A stretch of DNA of 64,000 nt, taken from Paraburkholderia sp. BL9I2N2 (GTDB taxonomy: Bacteria > Pseudomonadota > Gammaproteobacteria > Burkholderiales > Burkholderiaceae). Shown one piece after another: positions 15,769 through 24,846 of the stretch (positions are counted from its first letter, which is position 1; every line of letters begins with the position of its first letter). The position numbers and the translations under genes were made by a program. Below the pieces are notes generated by a model that saw only the letters and a program-made list of their open reading frames with translations, did no database searches and was not told the DNA's origin. The stretch lies in contig NZ_SMGP01000005.1 in NCBI RefSeq assembly GCF_004339745.1, positions 248,001 through 312,000 of the forward strand, read 5' to 3'.

Positions 15769-18510
15769 ATGCCTGAAGAACGAAGCCTTGAAGGTAAGAC
15801 CCTGCTATTGGTCGACGGTTCGAGTTATCTGTACCGGGCCTACCATGCGATGCCGGATCTGCGCAGCCCCGACGGTGGTCCGACGGGTGCGCTTTACGGG
15901 ATGATCAACATGCTGCGGCGCATGCGCAAGGAAGTCACAGCAGAGTATAGCGCGTGCGTGTTCGACGCCAAGGGCAAAACGTTTCGCGACGACTGGTATC
16001 CCGACTATAAGGCGAATCGGCCGTCGATGCCGGACGACCTCTCGCGCCAGATCGAGCCGATTCATGTGGCCGTGCGCGCGCTCGGCTGGCCCTTGCTGAT
16101 GATCGAAGGCGTCGAGGCCGACGACGTAATCGGCACCCTCAGCACCGAAGCGGAAAAGCGTGGCATGAATGTGATCGTGTCGACGGGTGACAAGGATCTG
16201 GCGCAGCTTGTGTCGGATCATGTCACCCTCATCAATACGATGACTAACGAAACGCTCGACCGCGCCGGCGTGCTCGCCAAGTTCGGCGTGCCGCCGGAGC
16301 GCATTATCGACTACCTGTCGTTGATCGGCGATACCGTCGACAACGTGCCCGGCGTCGAGAAATGCGGGCCGAAAACAGCGATCAAATGGCTGACGCAATT
16401 CGAGTCGCTGGATGGCATCGTCGCACATGCGGACGAAATTAAAGGTGCGGTAGGAGACAATCTGCGCAGAGCGCTCGATTTTCTGCCAATGGCGAGGAAA
16501 CTCGTCACTGTCGAGCGCAACTGCGATATGACCGACCATATCGTGTCGATCGAGGAAAGTCTGCAAAGCCGGCCGGAATCGCGCGAGGAGTTGCGCGACG
16601 TGTTCACGCGCCACGGCTTCAAGACGTGGCTGCGCGAAGTGGAAATCGCGGACGCCGTGGAAGGTCCGGAAACGGATGTGGCGCCGGCTTTGTCGGTGGA
16701 TCATGAGCGGCACTACGACACCGTGCAGACGTGGGAGCAATTCGACGCATGGCTCGAGAAGATCAACGCGGCCGAGCTGACCTCGTTCGATACGGAAACC
16801 ACCTCGCTCGACCCCATGACCGCGCAGATCGTGGGCCTGTCGTTGTCGGTTGAAGCCGGCCGGGCGGCGTATGTGCCGCTCGCGCATCGCGGCCCGGACG
16901 CGCCCGTGCAATTGCCGCGCGACGAAGTCCTCGCGAAACTCAAGCCGTGGCTGGAAAGCGCCGAGCACAAGAAGGTCGGCCAGCATCTCAAGTACGACGA
17001 GCAGGTGCTGGCGAACTACGGCATTGAAATGCGCGGTGTCGAACACGACACGCTGCTGCAATCGTACGTGGTCGAATCGCATCGCACGCACGACATGGAC
17101 AGCCTCGCGCTGCGCCATCTCGGCGTGAAGACGATCAAGTACGAAGAGGTCGCGGGCAAGGGCGCGGGGCAGATCGGCTTCGACGAAGTCGCGTTGGACA
17201 AGGCCGCCGAATACGCTGCGGAAGATGCTGATATCACTTTGCGGCTGCATCAGGCTCTGTATCCGCAAGTGACTGCGGAGAAGACGCTCGAGTACGTCTA
17301 TCGCGGGATCGAACTGCCGACCTCGCGTGTCCTGCGCAAGATGGAGCGCACCGGCGTGCTGATCGACGCGGAGAAACTGCGTCAGCAAAGCAGCGAAATC
17401 GCCACGCGTCTGATCCAGTTGGAAAGCGAAGCGTATGTGCTGGCCGGCGGCGAATTCAATCTGGGCTCGCCGAAGCAGATCGGGCAGATCTTCTTCGAGA
17501 AGCTGGAACTGCCGGTGGTCAAGAAGACGCCGAGCGGCGCACCGTCCACTGACGAAGAAGTGCTGCAAAAGCTCGCCGAAGACTATCCGCTGCCGAAGAT
17601 TCTGCTTGAACACCGTGGCTTGTCGAAGCTGAAGTCGACCTACACCGACAAGCTGCCGCGCATGGTCAACGCCACCACGGGCCGCGTGCATACGAACTAT
17701 GCGCAGGCTGTGGCGGTCACGGGGCGCCTTGCATCGAACGACCCGAACCTGCAGAACATTCCCGTGCGCACCGGCGAAGGCCGCCGTATTCGCGAAGCGT
17801 TTATTGCACCGCCCGGACACAAGCTGGTCTCCGCGGATTATTCGCAGATCGAACTGCGCATCATGGCGCACATTTCCGGCGACGAATCGCTGCTGCGCTC
17901 ATTCTCGCAGGGCGAAGACATTCACCGCGCCACCGCGGCGGAGATTTTCAGCGTGACGCCGCTCGAAGTGTCGAACGATCAACGCCGCGTGGCCAAGGTC
18001 ATCAACTTTGGTCTGATCTACGGCATGAGTTCGTTTGGTCTTGCCGCGAACCTCGGCATCACGCGCGACGCAGCCAAGCTCTATATCGACCGCTATTTCG
18101 CGCGTTATCCGGGCGTGGCGCGTTATATGGATGAAACGCGAGTGAGCGCCAAGGCCAAGGGTTATGTCGAGACGGTGTTCGGCCGCCGCCTGTGGCTGCC
18201 GGAGATCAACGGCGGCAATGGTCCGCGCCGTCAGGCCGCCGAGCGCGCCGCGATCAACGCGCCGATGCAAGGCACAGCCGCCGATCTGATCAAGCTCTCG
18301 ATGATCGCTGTGCAGGACTGGATCGAAGCCTCGAAGATCGGCACGCGCATGATCATGCAGGTGCACGATGAATTGATTCTCGAAGTACCGGACGCGGAAT
18401 TGTCCGACGTGCGCAAGCGCTTGCCCGAGTTGATGTGCGGTGTCGCCGACCTGAAAGTGCCGCTGGTCGCCGAAGTGGGTGCCGGCCTGAACTGGGAAGA
18501 AGCGCATTGA
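15769..18510 (+). CDS. polA: DNA polymerase I
   Basis: The 913-residue enzyme fills gaps and removes RNA primers. All three parts are intact. The 5'-nuclease (LLVDGSSYLYRAYHAMPDLR, STGDKDLAQL) spans residues ~1-300. The 3'-5' exonuclease keeps its catalytic FDTETTSLDPM near residue 345. The family A polymerase has motif A (SADYSQIELRIMAHIS), motif B (RRVAKVINFGLIYGMSSFGL) and motif C (QVHDELILEVP). The start is immediately adjacent to the divergent LOG gene, so its promoter must lie inside that gene. Confidence 0.97.
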   Translation: MPEERSLEGKTLLLVDGSSYLYRAYHAMPDLRSPDGGPTGALYGMINMLRRMRKEVTAEYSACVFDAKGKTFRDDWYPDYKANRPSMPDDLSRQIEPIHVAVRALGWPLLMIEGVEADDVIGTLSTEAEKRGMNVIVSTGDKDLAQLVSDHVTLINTMTNETLDRAGVLAKFGVPPERIIDYLSLIGDTVDNVPGVEKCGPKTAIKWLTQFESLDGIVAHADEIKGAVGDNLRRALDFLPMARKLVTVERNCDMTDHIVSIEESLQSRPESREELRDVFTRHGFKTWLREVEIADAVEGPETDVAPALSVDHERHYDTVQTWEQFDAWLEKINAAELTSFDTETTSLDPMTAQIVGLSLSVEAGRAAYVPLAHRGPDAPVQLPRDEVLAKLKPWLESAEHKKVGQHLKYDEQVLANYGIEMRGVEHDTLLQSYVVESHRTHDMDSLALRHLGVKTIKYEEVAGKGAGQIGFDEVALDKAAEYAAEDADITLRLHQALYPQVTAEKTLEYVYRGIELPTSRVLRKMERTGVLIDAEKLRQQSSEIATRLIQLESEAYVLAGGEFNLGSPKQIGQIFFEKLELPVVKKTPSGAPSTDEEVLQKLAEDYPLPKILLEHRGLSKLKSTYTDKLPRMVNATTGRVHTNYAQAVAVTGRLASNDPNLQNIPVRTGEGRRIREAFIAPPGHKLVSADYSQIELRIMAHISGDESLLRSFSQGEDIHRATAAEIFSVTPLEVSNDQRRVAKVINFGLIYGMSSFGLAANLGITRDAAKLYIDRYFARYPGVARYMDETRVSAKAKGYVETVFGRRLWLPEINGGNGPRRQAAERAAINAPMQGTAADLIKLSMIAVQDWIEASKIGTRMIMQVHDELILEVPDAELSDVRKRLPELMCGVADLKVPLVAEVGAGLNWEEAH

Positions 18511-18541
18511 CGTGCGTGTGACGGGACGCGATATCGTCGTG

Positions 18542-18558
18542 CGCATGTCACACATGCG
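18542..18558. promoter_or_regulatory. 17-bp palindrome upstream of the NADH dehydrogenase gene
   Basis: CGCATGT-CAC-ACATGCG has perfect 7-base arms and lies 118 bases before the ATG, just after polA. No regulator is assigned. A second, imperfect hairpin (GCGCTCATG and CATGGGCGC) lies at 18611-18636 and may be a terminator-like element for polA, although it lacks a T tract. Confidence 0.35.
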
Positions 18559-18675
18559 TATTGATGGCTTGTGACAACCCGTGCTGCTCGCGGACAATCG
18601 CTGAAAGACGGCGCTCATGTGAATCCTCATGGGCGCCGAACGACGCATAACCCATCGGCAAACACGGAGAGTTCA

Positions 18676-20025
18676 ATGCATCGTTTTATCGTGGTTGGCG
18701 GAGGCGCGGGGGGATTGGAGCTGGCGACGCGTTTGGGCGATCGCTATGCACCCCACAAGAGCAAGGGCGGTGTGCGGGCGCAGGTCACGCTCGTCGACCG
18801 CAATCCGACTCATATCTGGAAGCCGCTCCTGCATGAAGTGGCGGCGGGCAGCATGGACCCGTTCACGCAGGAACTCGAATATGCCGCGCAAGCGCGCTGG
18901 CACGGCTTCGAATTTCAGCAGGGCGAACTGACGGGACTGGACCGCGCGAACAAGCGCCTCACGCTCGGCACCGTGCTCGACGACGACGGCGCCGAGTTGC
19001 TGCCCGAACGCCAGCTCGAATACGACACGCTGATCATCGCGATCGGCAGCACGACCGCCTTCTTCGGCGTCAAAGGCGCGCCTGAATTTTCCCTCGCACT
19101 CGATACAGTCAGCCAGGCCGAGCGTTTCCGCAAACGCCTGATCGCGGCATGCATGCGCGCCGAGCATCAAGTGCATGAACCGGTCGAATCGGGGCCGGGC
19201 ACGTCGTCCACGGGCGAGCCGCGCATTCAGGTGGCGATTGTCGGCGGCGGCGCGACGGGTGTCGAACTGTCGGCGGAATTGCGTAACACCGCGCAGGTGT
19301 TGTCCGCATACGGCTTGCATAAGCTCGATCCGCGGCATGACGTCGGCATCGTGCTGATCGAAGCGGGGCCGCGCATTCTGCCGGCTTTGCAGGAACGGGT
19401 CTCGACCGCCACGGCCGAGCTGCTCACCAAGCTCGGCGTGAAGCTGATGATCGGCGAAACCGTGGCCGAAGTCGCGCCCGGTATGATCCGCACCGCGAGC
19501 GGCAAAACGGTGCGCGCCGATCTGACGGTGTGGGCGGCCGGCATCAAGGCGCCGGCGATTTTGAGCGAACTCGACGGCTTGCCGGTCAACCGGCTGGGCC
19601 AACTCATCGTGCGCCGCACGCTGCAAACTGAAACGGACGACAACGTCTTCGCGCTCGGCGATTGCGCCGCCTGTCCGTGGCCGGGCAACGAGCGCAACGT
19701 GCCGCCGCGCGCGCAGGCGGCTCACCAGCAGGCGAGCTTTTTGATGAAGGCGCTGGCGGCGCGGCTCGAAAACAAGCCACTGCCGGAGTTCACCTATCGC
19801 GACTTCGGGTCGTTGGTGTCGCTCGGACATTTCAGCGCGGTCGGTAATCTGATGGGCGGGGTGATCGGCGGCAATATGCTGATTGAAGGGCTCTTCGCGC
19901 GCTTCATGTATATGTCGCTGTACCGGCTGCATATCGCCGCGCTGCACGGCTATGCGCGGATGGTGCTCGATACCTTCGCGCACTGGTTGCGCCGCACCAC
20001 GCTGCCGCGGGTCAAGCTGCACTGA
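18676..20025 (+). CDS. ndh: Type II NADH dehydrogenase-like FAD oxidoreductase
   Basis: The 449-residue enzyme has two dinucleotide-binding folds: FAD (VVGGGAGGLELATRLGDRY at the N terminus) and NAD(P)H (VAIVGGGATGVELSAELRN, around residue 190). The NDH-2 C-terminal pattern follows (FALGDCAACPWP). NDH-2 passes electrons from NADH to quinone at the inner membrane without pumping protons. A C-terminal hydrophobic/amphipathic part (FARFMYMSLYRLHIAALHGY) fits membrane attachment. The ATG follows GGAGAGTTCA. Confidence 0.9.
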   Translation: MHRFIVVGGGAGGLELATRLGDRYAPHKSKGGVRAQVTLVDRNPTHIWKPLLHEVAAGSMDPFTQELEYAAQARWHGFEFQQGELTGLDRANKRLTLGTVLDDDGAELLPERQLEYDTLIIAIGSTTAFFGVKGAPEFSLALDTVSQAERFRKRLIAACMRAEHQVHEPVESGPGTSSTGEPRIQVAIVGGGATGVELSAELRNTAQVLSAYGLHKLDPRHDVGIVLIEAGPRILPALQERVSTATAELLTKLGVKLMIGETVAEVAPGMIRTASGKTVRADLTVWAAGIKAPAILSELDGLPVNRLGQLIVRRTLQTETDDNVFALGDCAACPWPGNERNVPPRAQAAHQQASFLMKALAARLENKPLPEFTYRDFGSLVSLGHFSAVGNLMGGVIGGNMLIEGLFARFMYMSLYRLHIAALHGYARMVLDTFAHWLRRTTLPRVKLH

Positions 20026-20127
20026 CGAGTGCCGATGCGCCCGGCCGGCCCGGGAACGTTGCATCTGCAACAGGATGCGTGTCAGGCGTATCCTGTTGCC
20101 TCCAACGTTCAACCGAGGAGTGCACGC

Positions 20128-21000
20128 ATGCTGAAACCCGATATCGACAGCCTGGTCCCGCACGTCCCCTTCAACCGACGTACTTTCATTAAAGCCGCGC
20201 TCGGCACCGGCTTCGCCGCCGCCGTGCTGCCCGTCTCGGCGCAAACCATTCATACCGATACTGACGGCCTCGAAGCCGGCGAAATCGCGGTGCGCTCCGG
20301 CGACACGCTGGTGCCGGCCTATCGCGCGCAGCCGAAGGGCAAGACGCACTTGCCGGTGATCATCGTCGTGCACGAGATTTTTGGCGTGCACGAGCATATC
20401 GCCGACGTATGCCGGCGCTTCGCCAAGCTGGGCTATCTCGCGATCGCGCCGAATCTTTTTGAACGGCAGGGCGATCCGACCGTTCATGCAAGCATGCAGC
20501 AGATCAGCGCGTTAGTGGTCAGCAAGGTGCCGGACGACCAGGTGATGGGCGATCTCGATGCCACCGTCGCCTGGGCCGGAGAGCATGGCGGCGATCTGAA
20601 CCGGCTTGGCGTGAACGGCTTTTGCTGGGGCGGGCGGATTGCGTGGCTGTACGCCGAACATAACCCGCGACTGAAGGCGGGTGTCGCCTGGTACGGACGG
20701 GTAACGGGCGAAAAGAACGCGATGATGCCGGCGAATCCGCTCGATCAGGTCGCGCAACTTCATGCGCCGGTGCTGGGGCTTTACGGATTGCAAGATCAGA
20801 GCATCCCGCAGGACACGCTCGAACAGATGAAGCAGGCCATCGCGCAAGGGCCGCAAGCGGGCCGTGGTTCGCAGTTCGTCGTGTATGACGATGCGGGCCA
20901 CGCGTTTTTCGCGGATTATCGGCCGAGCTACAAGAAGGCCGATGCCGAGGATGGTTGGCGCCGTGTGCTGGTGTGGTTCAAGCAGCATGGGGTGGCTTGA
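20128..21000 (+). CDS. Dienelactone hydrolase family protein with Tat signal
   Basis: The 290-residue alpha/beta hydrolase has an N-terminal twin-arginine signal (NRRTFIKAALGTGFAAAVLP), so export to the periplasm in folded form is likely. The catalytic triad is visible: Cys in GFCWGGRI, Asp in YGLQDQSIP and His in DDAGHAFF. Classical DLH opens dienelactone to maleylacetate; exported relatives have unknown substrates. ATG 20128 follows the GAGGAG ribosome site. Confidence 0.87.
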   Translation: MLKPDIDSLVPHVPFNRRTFIKAALGTGFAAAVLPVSAQTIHTDTDGLEAGEIAVRSGDTLVPAYRAQPKGKTHLPVIIVVHEIFGVHEHIADVCRRFAKLGYLAIAPNLFERQGDPTVHASMQQISALVVSKVPDDQVMGDLDATVAWAGEHGGDLNRLGVNGFCWGGRIAWLYAEHNPRLKAGVAWYGRVTGEKNAMMPANPLDQVAQLHAPVLGLYGLQDQSIPQDTLEQMKQAIAQGPQAGRGSQFVVYDDAGHAFFADYRPSYKKADAEDGWRRVLVWFKQHGVA

Positions 21001-21030
21001 GGCGGTCGCCGCTCCCTCGCTTGCTTTAAA

Positions 21031-21068
21031 AAAAGGCCGTTGCCGCTTTCGGGTGGCAACGGCCTTTT
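21031..21068. terminator. Bidirectional intrinsic terminator
   Basis: AAAAGGCCGTTGCC and GGCAACGGCCTTTT form a perfect 14-base stem around a 10-base loop. It has A and T tracts on both sides and lies between the convergent dienelactone hydrolase and sseA genes. Confidence 0.88.
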
Positions 21069-21099
21069 GCTAACGACGTGCTGTGGCGCGCTGGGACGC

Positions 21100-21969
21100 T
21101 CAAGGATTCGGGCCCGTCGCGATGGGCCGCTTCGGGTCGGAACTCCACTCGCTCCACGATCCCGCATACAACGCGGCGCCGTGCAGGCCGGCAACTTCCA
21201 TCGCCAGGGCATTCACGCATGCCGTCACGCCCGAGCCGCATTGCAGCACCACGTGTTCCGGCGGCGTGTCGGCGAGCAGCGCGTGGAATTCCTCGCGCAA
21301 CGTATGCGCCGGCTTGAAGCGGCCGTCGGCGGTGAGGTTGTTCTTGAAGAAGCGGTTGAGCGCGCCGGGAATGTGGCCGCCGACGCGATCCAGTGTCTCG
21401 TTCTCACCGCGATACCGGTCGTCTGCGCGGGCGTCGACCACCACGTGTTCCTTCGAGCCGAGATTGCGCTCGACCGTTTGCGCGTCGACCGTGACGGACA
21501 GCGGCGCGCCTGCCTTGAAGTCGCCGGTGTTCTGGGCCGGCGCGTCCTGCGTCAGCGGATGACCGCCGGCTTCCCATGCCTGCAGGCCGCCGTCGAGCAG
21601 CGCGACCGCGTCGTGACCGAGCCAGCGCAGCAGCCACCATGCACGGGCGGCGTACATGCCGCCTTGCGCGTCGTACGCGACGACCTGCTGGCCCTGCTTC
21701 AGGCCGCGCGACTCCAGCGTCTCCACCAGCCGCGCACGATCCGGCAGCGGATGGCGGCCGTTATGACCGTTCTTCGGCCCCGACAGATCGCGATCGAGAT
21801 GCAGGTAATGCGCGCCCGGCAGATGCCCGGCCAGATAGGCTTTTTCGCCGGCTTCCGTGTCGGCCAGATCGAACCGGCAGTCGATGACGAACACGCTGCC
21901 CGGCGCGGCGGCAAGCCGTTCCGCGAGATTGGTCGCGGAAATCAGAGTGGTGTAGTGAGTGTGCGGCAT
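21100..21969 (-). CDS. sseA: 3-mercaptopyruvate/thiosulfate sulfurtransferase
   Basis: The 289-residue protein has two rhodanese domains. The N-terminal one is inactive-like (VFVIDCRFDLADTEAGEKAY, PGAHYLHLDRDLSG). The C-terminal one carries the catalytic loop CGSGVTA with Cys244, the sequence diagnostic of mercaptopyruvate specificity, as opposed to the CRKG of rhodanese. It transfers sulfur from 3-mercaptopyruvate to thiols or cyanide. Confidence 0.92.
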   Translation of the reverse strand: MPHTHYTTLISATNLAERLAAAPGSVFVIDCRFDLADTEAGEKAYLAGHLPGAHYLHLDRDLSGPKNGHNGRHPLPDRARLVETLESRGLKQGQQVVAYDAQGGMYAARAWWLLRWLGHDAVALLDGGLQAWEAGGHPLTQDAPAQNTGDFKAGAPLSVTVDAQTVERNLGSKEHVVVDARADDRYRGENETLDRVGGHIPGALNRFFKNNLTADGRFKPAHTLREEFHALLADTPPEHVVLQCGSGVTACVNALAMEVAGLHGAALYAGSWSEWSSDPKRPIATGPNP

Positions 21970-22104
21970 GACGTCTCCTGTCGATCAGAGTTAGCGCTTT
22001 AGCGCTCGCTCGGGTCCCATGCAAAGCTCGATGCGGGCGATGGCGGCTCCGCTAGGCGGCTTGGCGCCGCCTACGGATGGCCAAGCTATCTTCTAAGTCT
22101 AAAC

Positions 22105-22133
22105 AAAAAAAGACGGGTCGAAGCCCGTCTTTC
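22105..22133 (-). terminator. Intrinsic terminator of the Rieske oxygenase gene
   Basis: AGACGGG and CCCGTCT form a stem around TCGAAG. On the minus strand it is followed by a run of seven T residues (22105-22111 on this strand read as A), 53 bases after the gene stop. Confidence 0.8.
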
Positions 22134-22182
22134 CATGCATTGATCCTGCCGGAAGAATCTGGTGAATCTGGTTCGGCGCCAC

Positions 22183-23295
22183 TCAGATCGTACCGAGTTC
22201 GCGCCGCAGGAATTCGTGGAAGTGCTGCATGCCATCTTCCATCGGGCTCTGATACGGGCCGACCTGCGATTCGCCGCGATTCATCAGCGCACGGCGGCCG
22301 GCGTCCATGCGTTCCGCGATCTCGTCGTCTTCGCGGGCCGTTTCCATGTAGGCGGCGCGTTCGGCTTCGACGAACTCACGCTCGAACAGCGCAATTTCCT
22401 CAGGGTAATAGAACTCCACCACGTTGGTGGTTTTCTGCGGACCGCGCGGAATCAGCCAAGACACCACCAGCACGTGCGGATACCACTCGATCATGATGCC
22501 CGGGTAGTACACCATCCAGATCGCGCCGAATTCAGGCGGATTGCCGCCGCGAAAGCGCAGCACTTCGTCGTGCCACTTGCGGTACGTGGGGCTGCCCGGC
22601 TGCTCCAGATCCTTGTGCACGCCAACCGTCTGCACGCTATACCATTCGCCGAACTCCCACGTCAGGTCGTCGCAATTGACGAAGCTGCCGAGGCCCGGAT
22701 GGAAGGGCGCGACGTGATAGTCCTCCAGATAGACCTCGATAAAGGTCTTCCAGTTGTAGTTGCACTCGTGCACTTCGACGTGATCGAACATGAAGCCCGA
22801 AAAATCGAAGTGTTCCTTGGTGCCGAGGCGCGCCAGATCGCGCGCGACGTCGCGCCCCTGCGCTTCGAACAGCAGGCCTTGCCAGTTCTGCAGCGACGTG
22901 GCGCCGAGATTCAGGCAGGGGTTATCCGCAAAATGGGGCGCACCGAGGAGCTGGCCGTTCAGGTCGTACGTCCAGCGATGCAGGGGGCAGACGATGTTCT
23001 CCGTCTGGCCGCGGCCGTTGAGCATGATGGCTTGCCGGTGGCGGCACACGTTCGACAGCAGTTCGACTTGTGACTGCTGGTTACGGACGAGCACACGCCC
23101 TTCGCTCTCGCTCGGCAAAGCAAAATAATTCCCCGTTTCGGGCACCATGAGATCGTGGCCGATGTAACGAGGACCTTTCTTGAAAAGGGTTTCGATTTCG
23201 CGCGTTAGAAGCGCTTCGTCAAAGTAAGCCGTGACTGGCAGCTGGCTGTGGACAGACCGCAACTGCAATGCATTGCTCAGATTGGACATTCCCAC
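22183..23295 (-). CDS. Rieske aromatic-ring-hydroxylating oxygenase, alpha subunit
   Basis: The 370-residue oxygenase binds a Rieske 2Fe-2S cluster through CRHR and CPLHRWTYD (residues ~80-105). It has a catalytic domain with the mononuclear iron motif NWKTFIEVYLEDYHVAPFHPGL (Asp/His facial triad; first His in DYHVAPFH). No beta subunit, ferredoxin or reductase is adjacent, so it must draw electrons from partners elsewhere. The family also includes carnitine and choline monooxygenases, so the substrate is open. A GTG/ATG choice of two codons (MGMSN or MSN) is possible. Confidence 0.85.
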   Translation of the reverse strand: MGMSNLSNALQLRSVHSQLPVTAYFDEALLTREIETLFKKGPRYIGHDLMVPETGNYFALPSESEGRVLVRNQQSQVELLSNVCRHRQAIMLNGRGQTENIVCPLHRWTYDLNGQLLGAPHFADNPCLNLGATSLQNWQGLLFEAQGRDVARDLARLGTKEHFDFSGFMFDHVEVHECNYNWKTFIEVYLEDYHVAPFHPGLGSFVNCDDLTWEFGEWYSVQTVGVHKDLEQPGSPTYRKWHDEVLRFRGGNPPEFGAIWMVYYPGIMIEWYPHVLVVSWLIPRGPQKTTNVVEFYYPEEIALFEREFVEAERAAYMETAREDDEIAERMDAGRRALMNRGESQVGPYQSPMEDGMQHFHEFLRRELGTI

Positions 23296-23574
23296 TCCCG
23301 TGAAGACGTGAAAGCAGTGAACAACCCAACCATCGAAGATTCGATTTAGGGAGCCCGCAATTATACCTGTTTCCCCTTCTTTGGGGCCGTTAAGTGCCTG
23401 ATTTGGGTCAAAAATCTCAGGAAAGTTCGGCTTTTTCGCCGCAGACCGATCGTTTTTTTTCTGCGAGACTGCTAGGACGGCGCGCAGCGGGAAGGCGGGC
23501 GTAGGGCGGCGGGCGGCTCGGAAATATCGCTTTTGCCGTAGAATGTCCGACTTGTTTTAATTTTGCGACTATTC

Positions 23575-23883
23575 ATGGCGAAGACCGCGTCGAAAGATAC
23601 TGCTGCCACGCCAGCCGAAGGCGTCGACACCACGCCGCTGCCCGAGAATTACGAGGCCGCCCAGGCGGAGCTGGAAGGGCTGGTTGCACGCATGGAAAGC
23701 GGCAATCTCAGCCTCGAGGAATCGCTCACCGCCTACCGGCGCGGCGCGGCTCTCGTGGCGTTTTGCCAGCAGCAGCTCGAGAAGGTCGAGCAGCAGGTGC
23801 GCGTGCTTGACGGCGAGACGCTCAAGCCGCTGCCCATGAATACCGCAGGCACAGCCGCTACTGAAAGCGGGGACGACCTATGA
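23575..23883 (+). CDS. xseB: Exodeoxyribonuclease VII small subunit
   Basis: The 102-residue protein has the XseB core YEAAQAELEGLVARMESGNL followed by LEESLTAYRRGAAL, an antiparallel coiled coil that assembles around XseA. Exonuclease VII degrades single-stranded DNA. The ATG at 23575 is preferred over an upstream TTG at 23563. It overlaps ispA by four bases (ATGA), the usual xseB-ispA-dxs arrangement. Confidence 0.93.
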   Translation: MAKTASKDTAATPAEGVDTTPLPENYEAAQAELEGLVARMESGNLSLEESLTAYRRGAALVAFCQQQLEKVEQQVRVLDGETLKPLPMNTAGTAATESGDDL

Positions 23884-24761
23884 CATTCGAACAATGGATG
23901 CGCTCGGTACTGGAGCGCGTCGAAACGGCACTGGAACATTACCTGCCGAGCGAGGCAACCGAGCCCGCCACGCTGCATGAAGCCATGCGCTACGCGGTGC
24001 TGGGCGGCGGCAAGCGGGTTCGCCCGCTGCTGTGCCACGCGGCCGGCGAGCTGACCGGCGCGCGCGCCGAGTGCCTCGACGCGGCGGCGGCAGCGCTGGA
24101 AATGATCCACGTGTACTCGCTCGTCCACGACGACATGCCGTGCATGGACGACGACGCGCTGCGTCGCGGCAAGCCCACGGTACACGTCAAATATGACGAA
24201 GCGACGGCATTGCTGGTCGGCGACGCGCTGCAATCGCAGGCGTTTGTCGCGTTGACGTCGGACGTTCTGGCCCCGGCGCAGCAGGCCGCGCTCGTGCGCG
24301 AACTGGCGCTGGCGAGCGGCTCGATCGGCATGTGCGGCGGGCAGGCCATCGATCTGGCGAGCGTCGGCCACACGCTGACGCGCACGCAACTCGAAACCAT
24401 GCACCGCATGAAGACCGGCGCGTTGCTGCGCGCCGCGGTGCGCATGGGCGCACTGGCGGGCGAAACGCCGGATGCGGACGGCATGCGTGCGCTCGACGCG
24501 TATGCGGCCGCTGTCGGCCTCGCGTTTCAGGTCGTCGACGATATTCTCGACGTCACGACCGATTCCGCGACGCTCGGCAAAACGGCAGGTAAAGACGCGA
24601 AGGACGGCAAGCCGACCTACGTGTCGATTATTGGGCTCGACGCGTCGCGCGCGCTCGCAGCGCAGCTGCGCAGCGACGCTCACGCCGCGCTGGCGCCGTT
24701 TGGCGCACGCGCGCAGCGTCTTGCCGAATTGGCCGACCTGGTGGTGAACCGGGTTAGCTGA
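23880..24761 (+). CDS. ispA: Farnesyl diphosphate synthase (polyprenyl synthetase)
   Basis: The 293-residue cytosolic enzyme condenses isopentenyl diphosphate with DMAPP and GPP to make FPP, the precursor of quinones and undecaprenyl phosphate. The first aspartate-rich motif is VHDDMPCMDDDALRRGKPT (with the CMDD spacing of bacterial FPP synthases) and the second is FQVVDDILDVT. It is coupled to xseB by a four-base overlap and followed by dxs. Confidence 0.95.
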   Translation: MTFEQWMRSVLERVETALEHYLPSEATEPATLHEAMRYAVLGGGKRVRPLLCHAAGELTGARAECLDAAAAALEMIHVYSLVHDDMPCMDDDALRRGKPTVHVKYDEATALLVGDALQSQAFVALTSDVLAPAQQAALVRELALASGSIGMCGGQAIDLASVGHTLTRTQLETMHRMKTGALLRAAVRMGALAGETPDADGMRALDAYAAAVGLAFQVVDDILDVTTDSATLGKTAGKDAKDGKPTYVSIIGLDASRALAAQLRSDAHAALAPFGARAQRLAELADLVVNRVS

Positions 24762-24846
24762 ACGCGAAAGCCCGCCGCCGCGCGCCTCCGTTGCGAAGCG
24801 CATGTATGAAGTGCGGGCGCGTAAGTTTTCCTACAATGGAACGACG

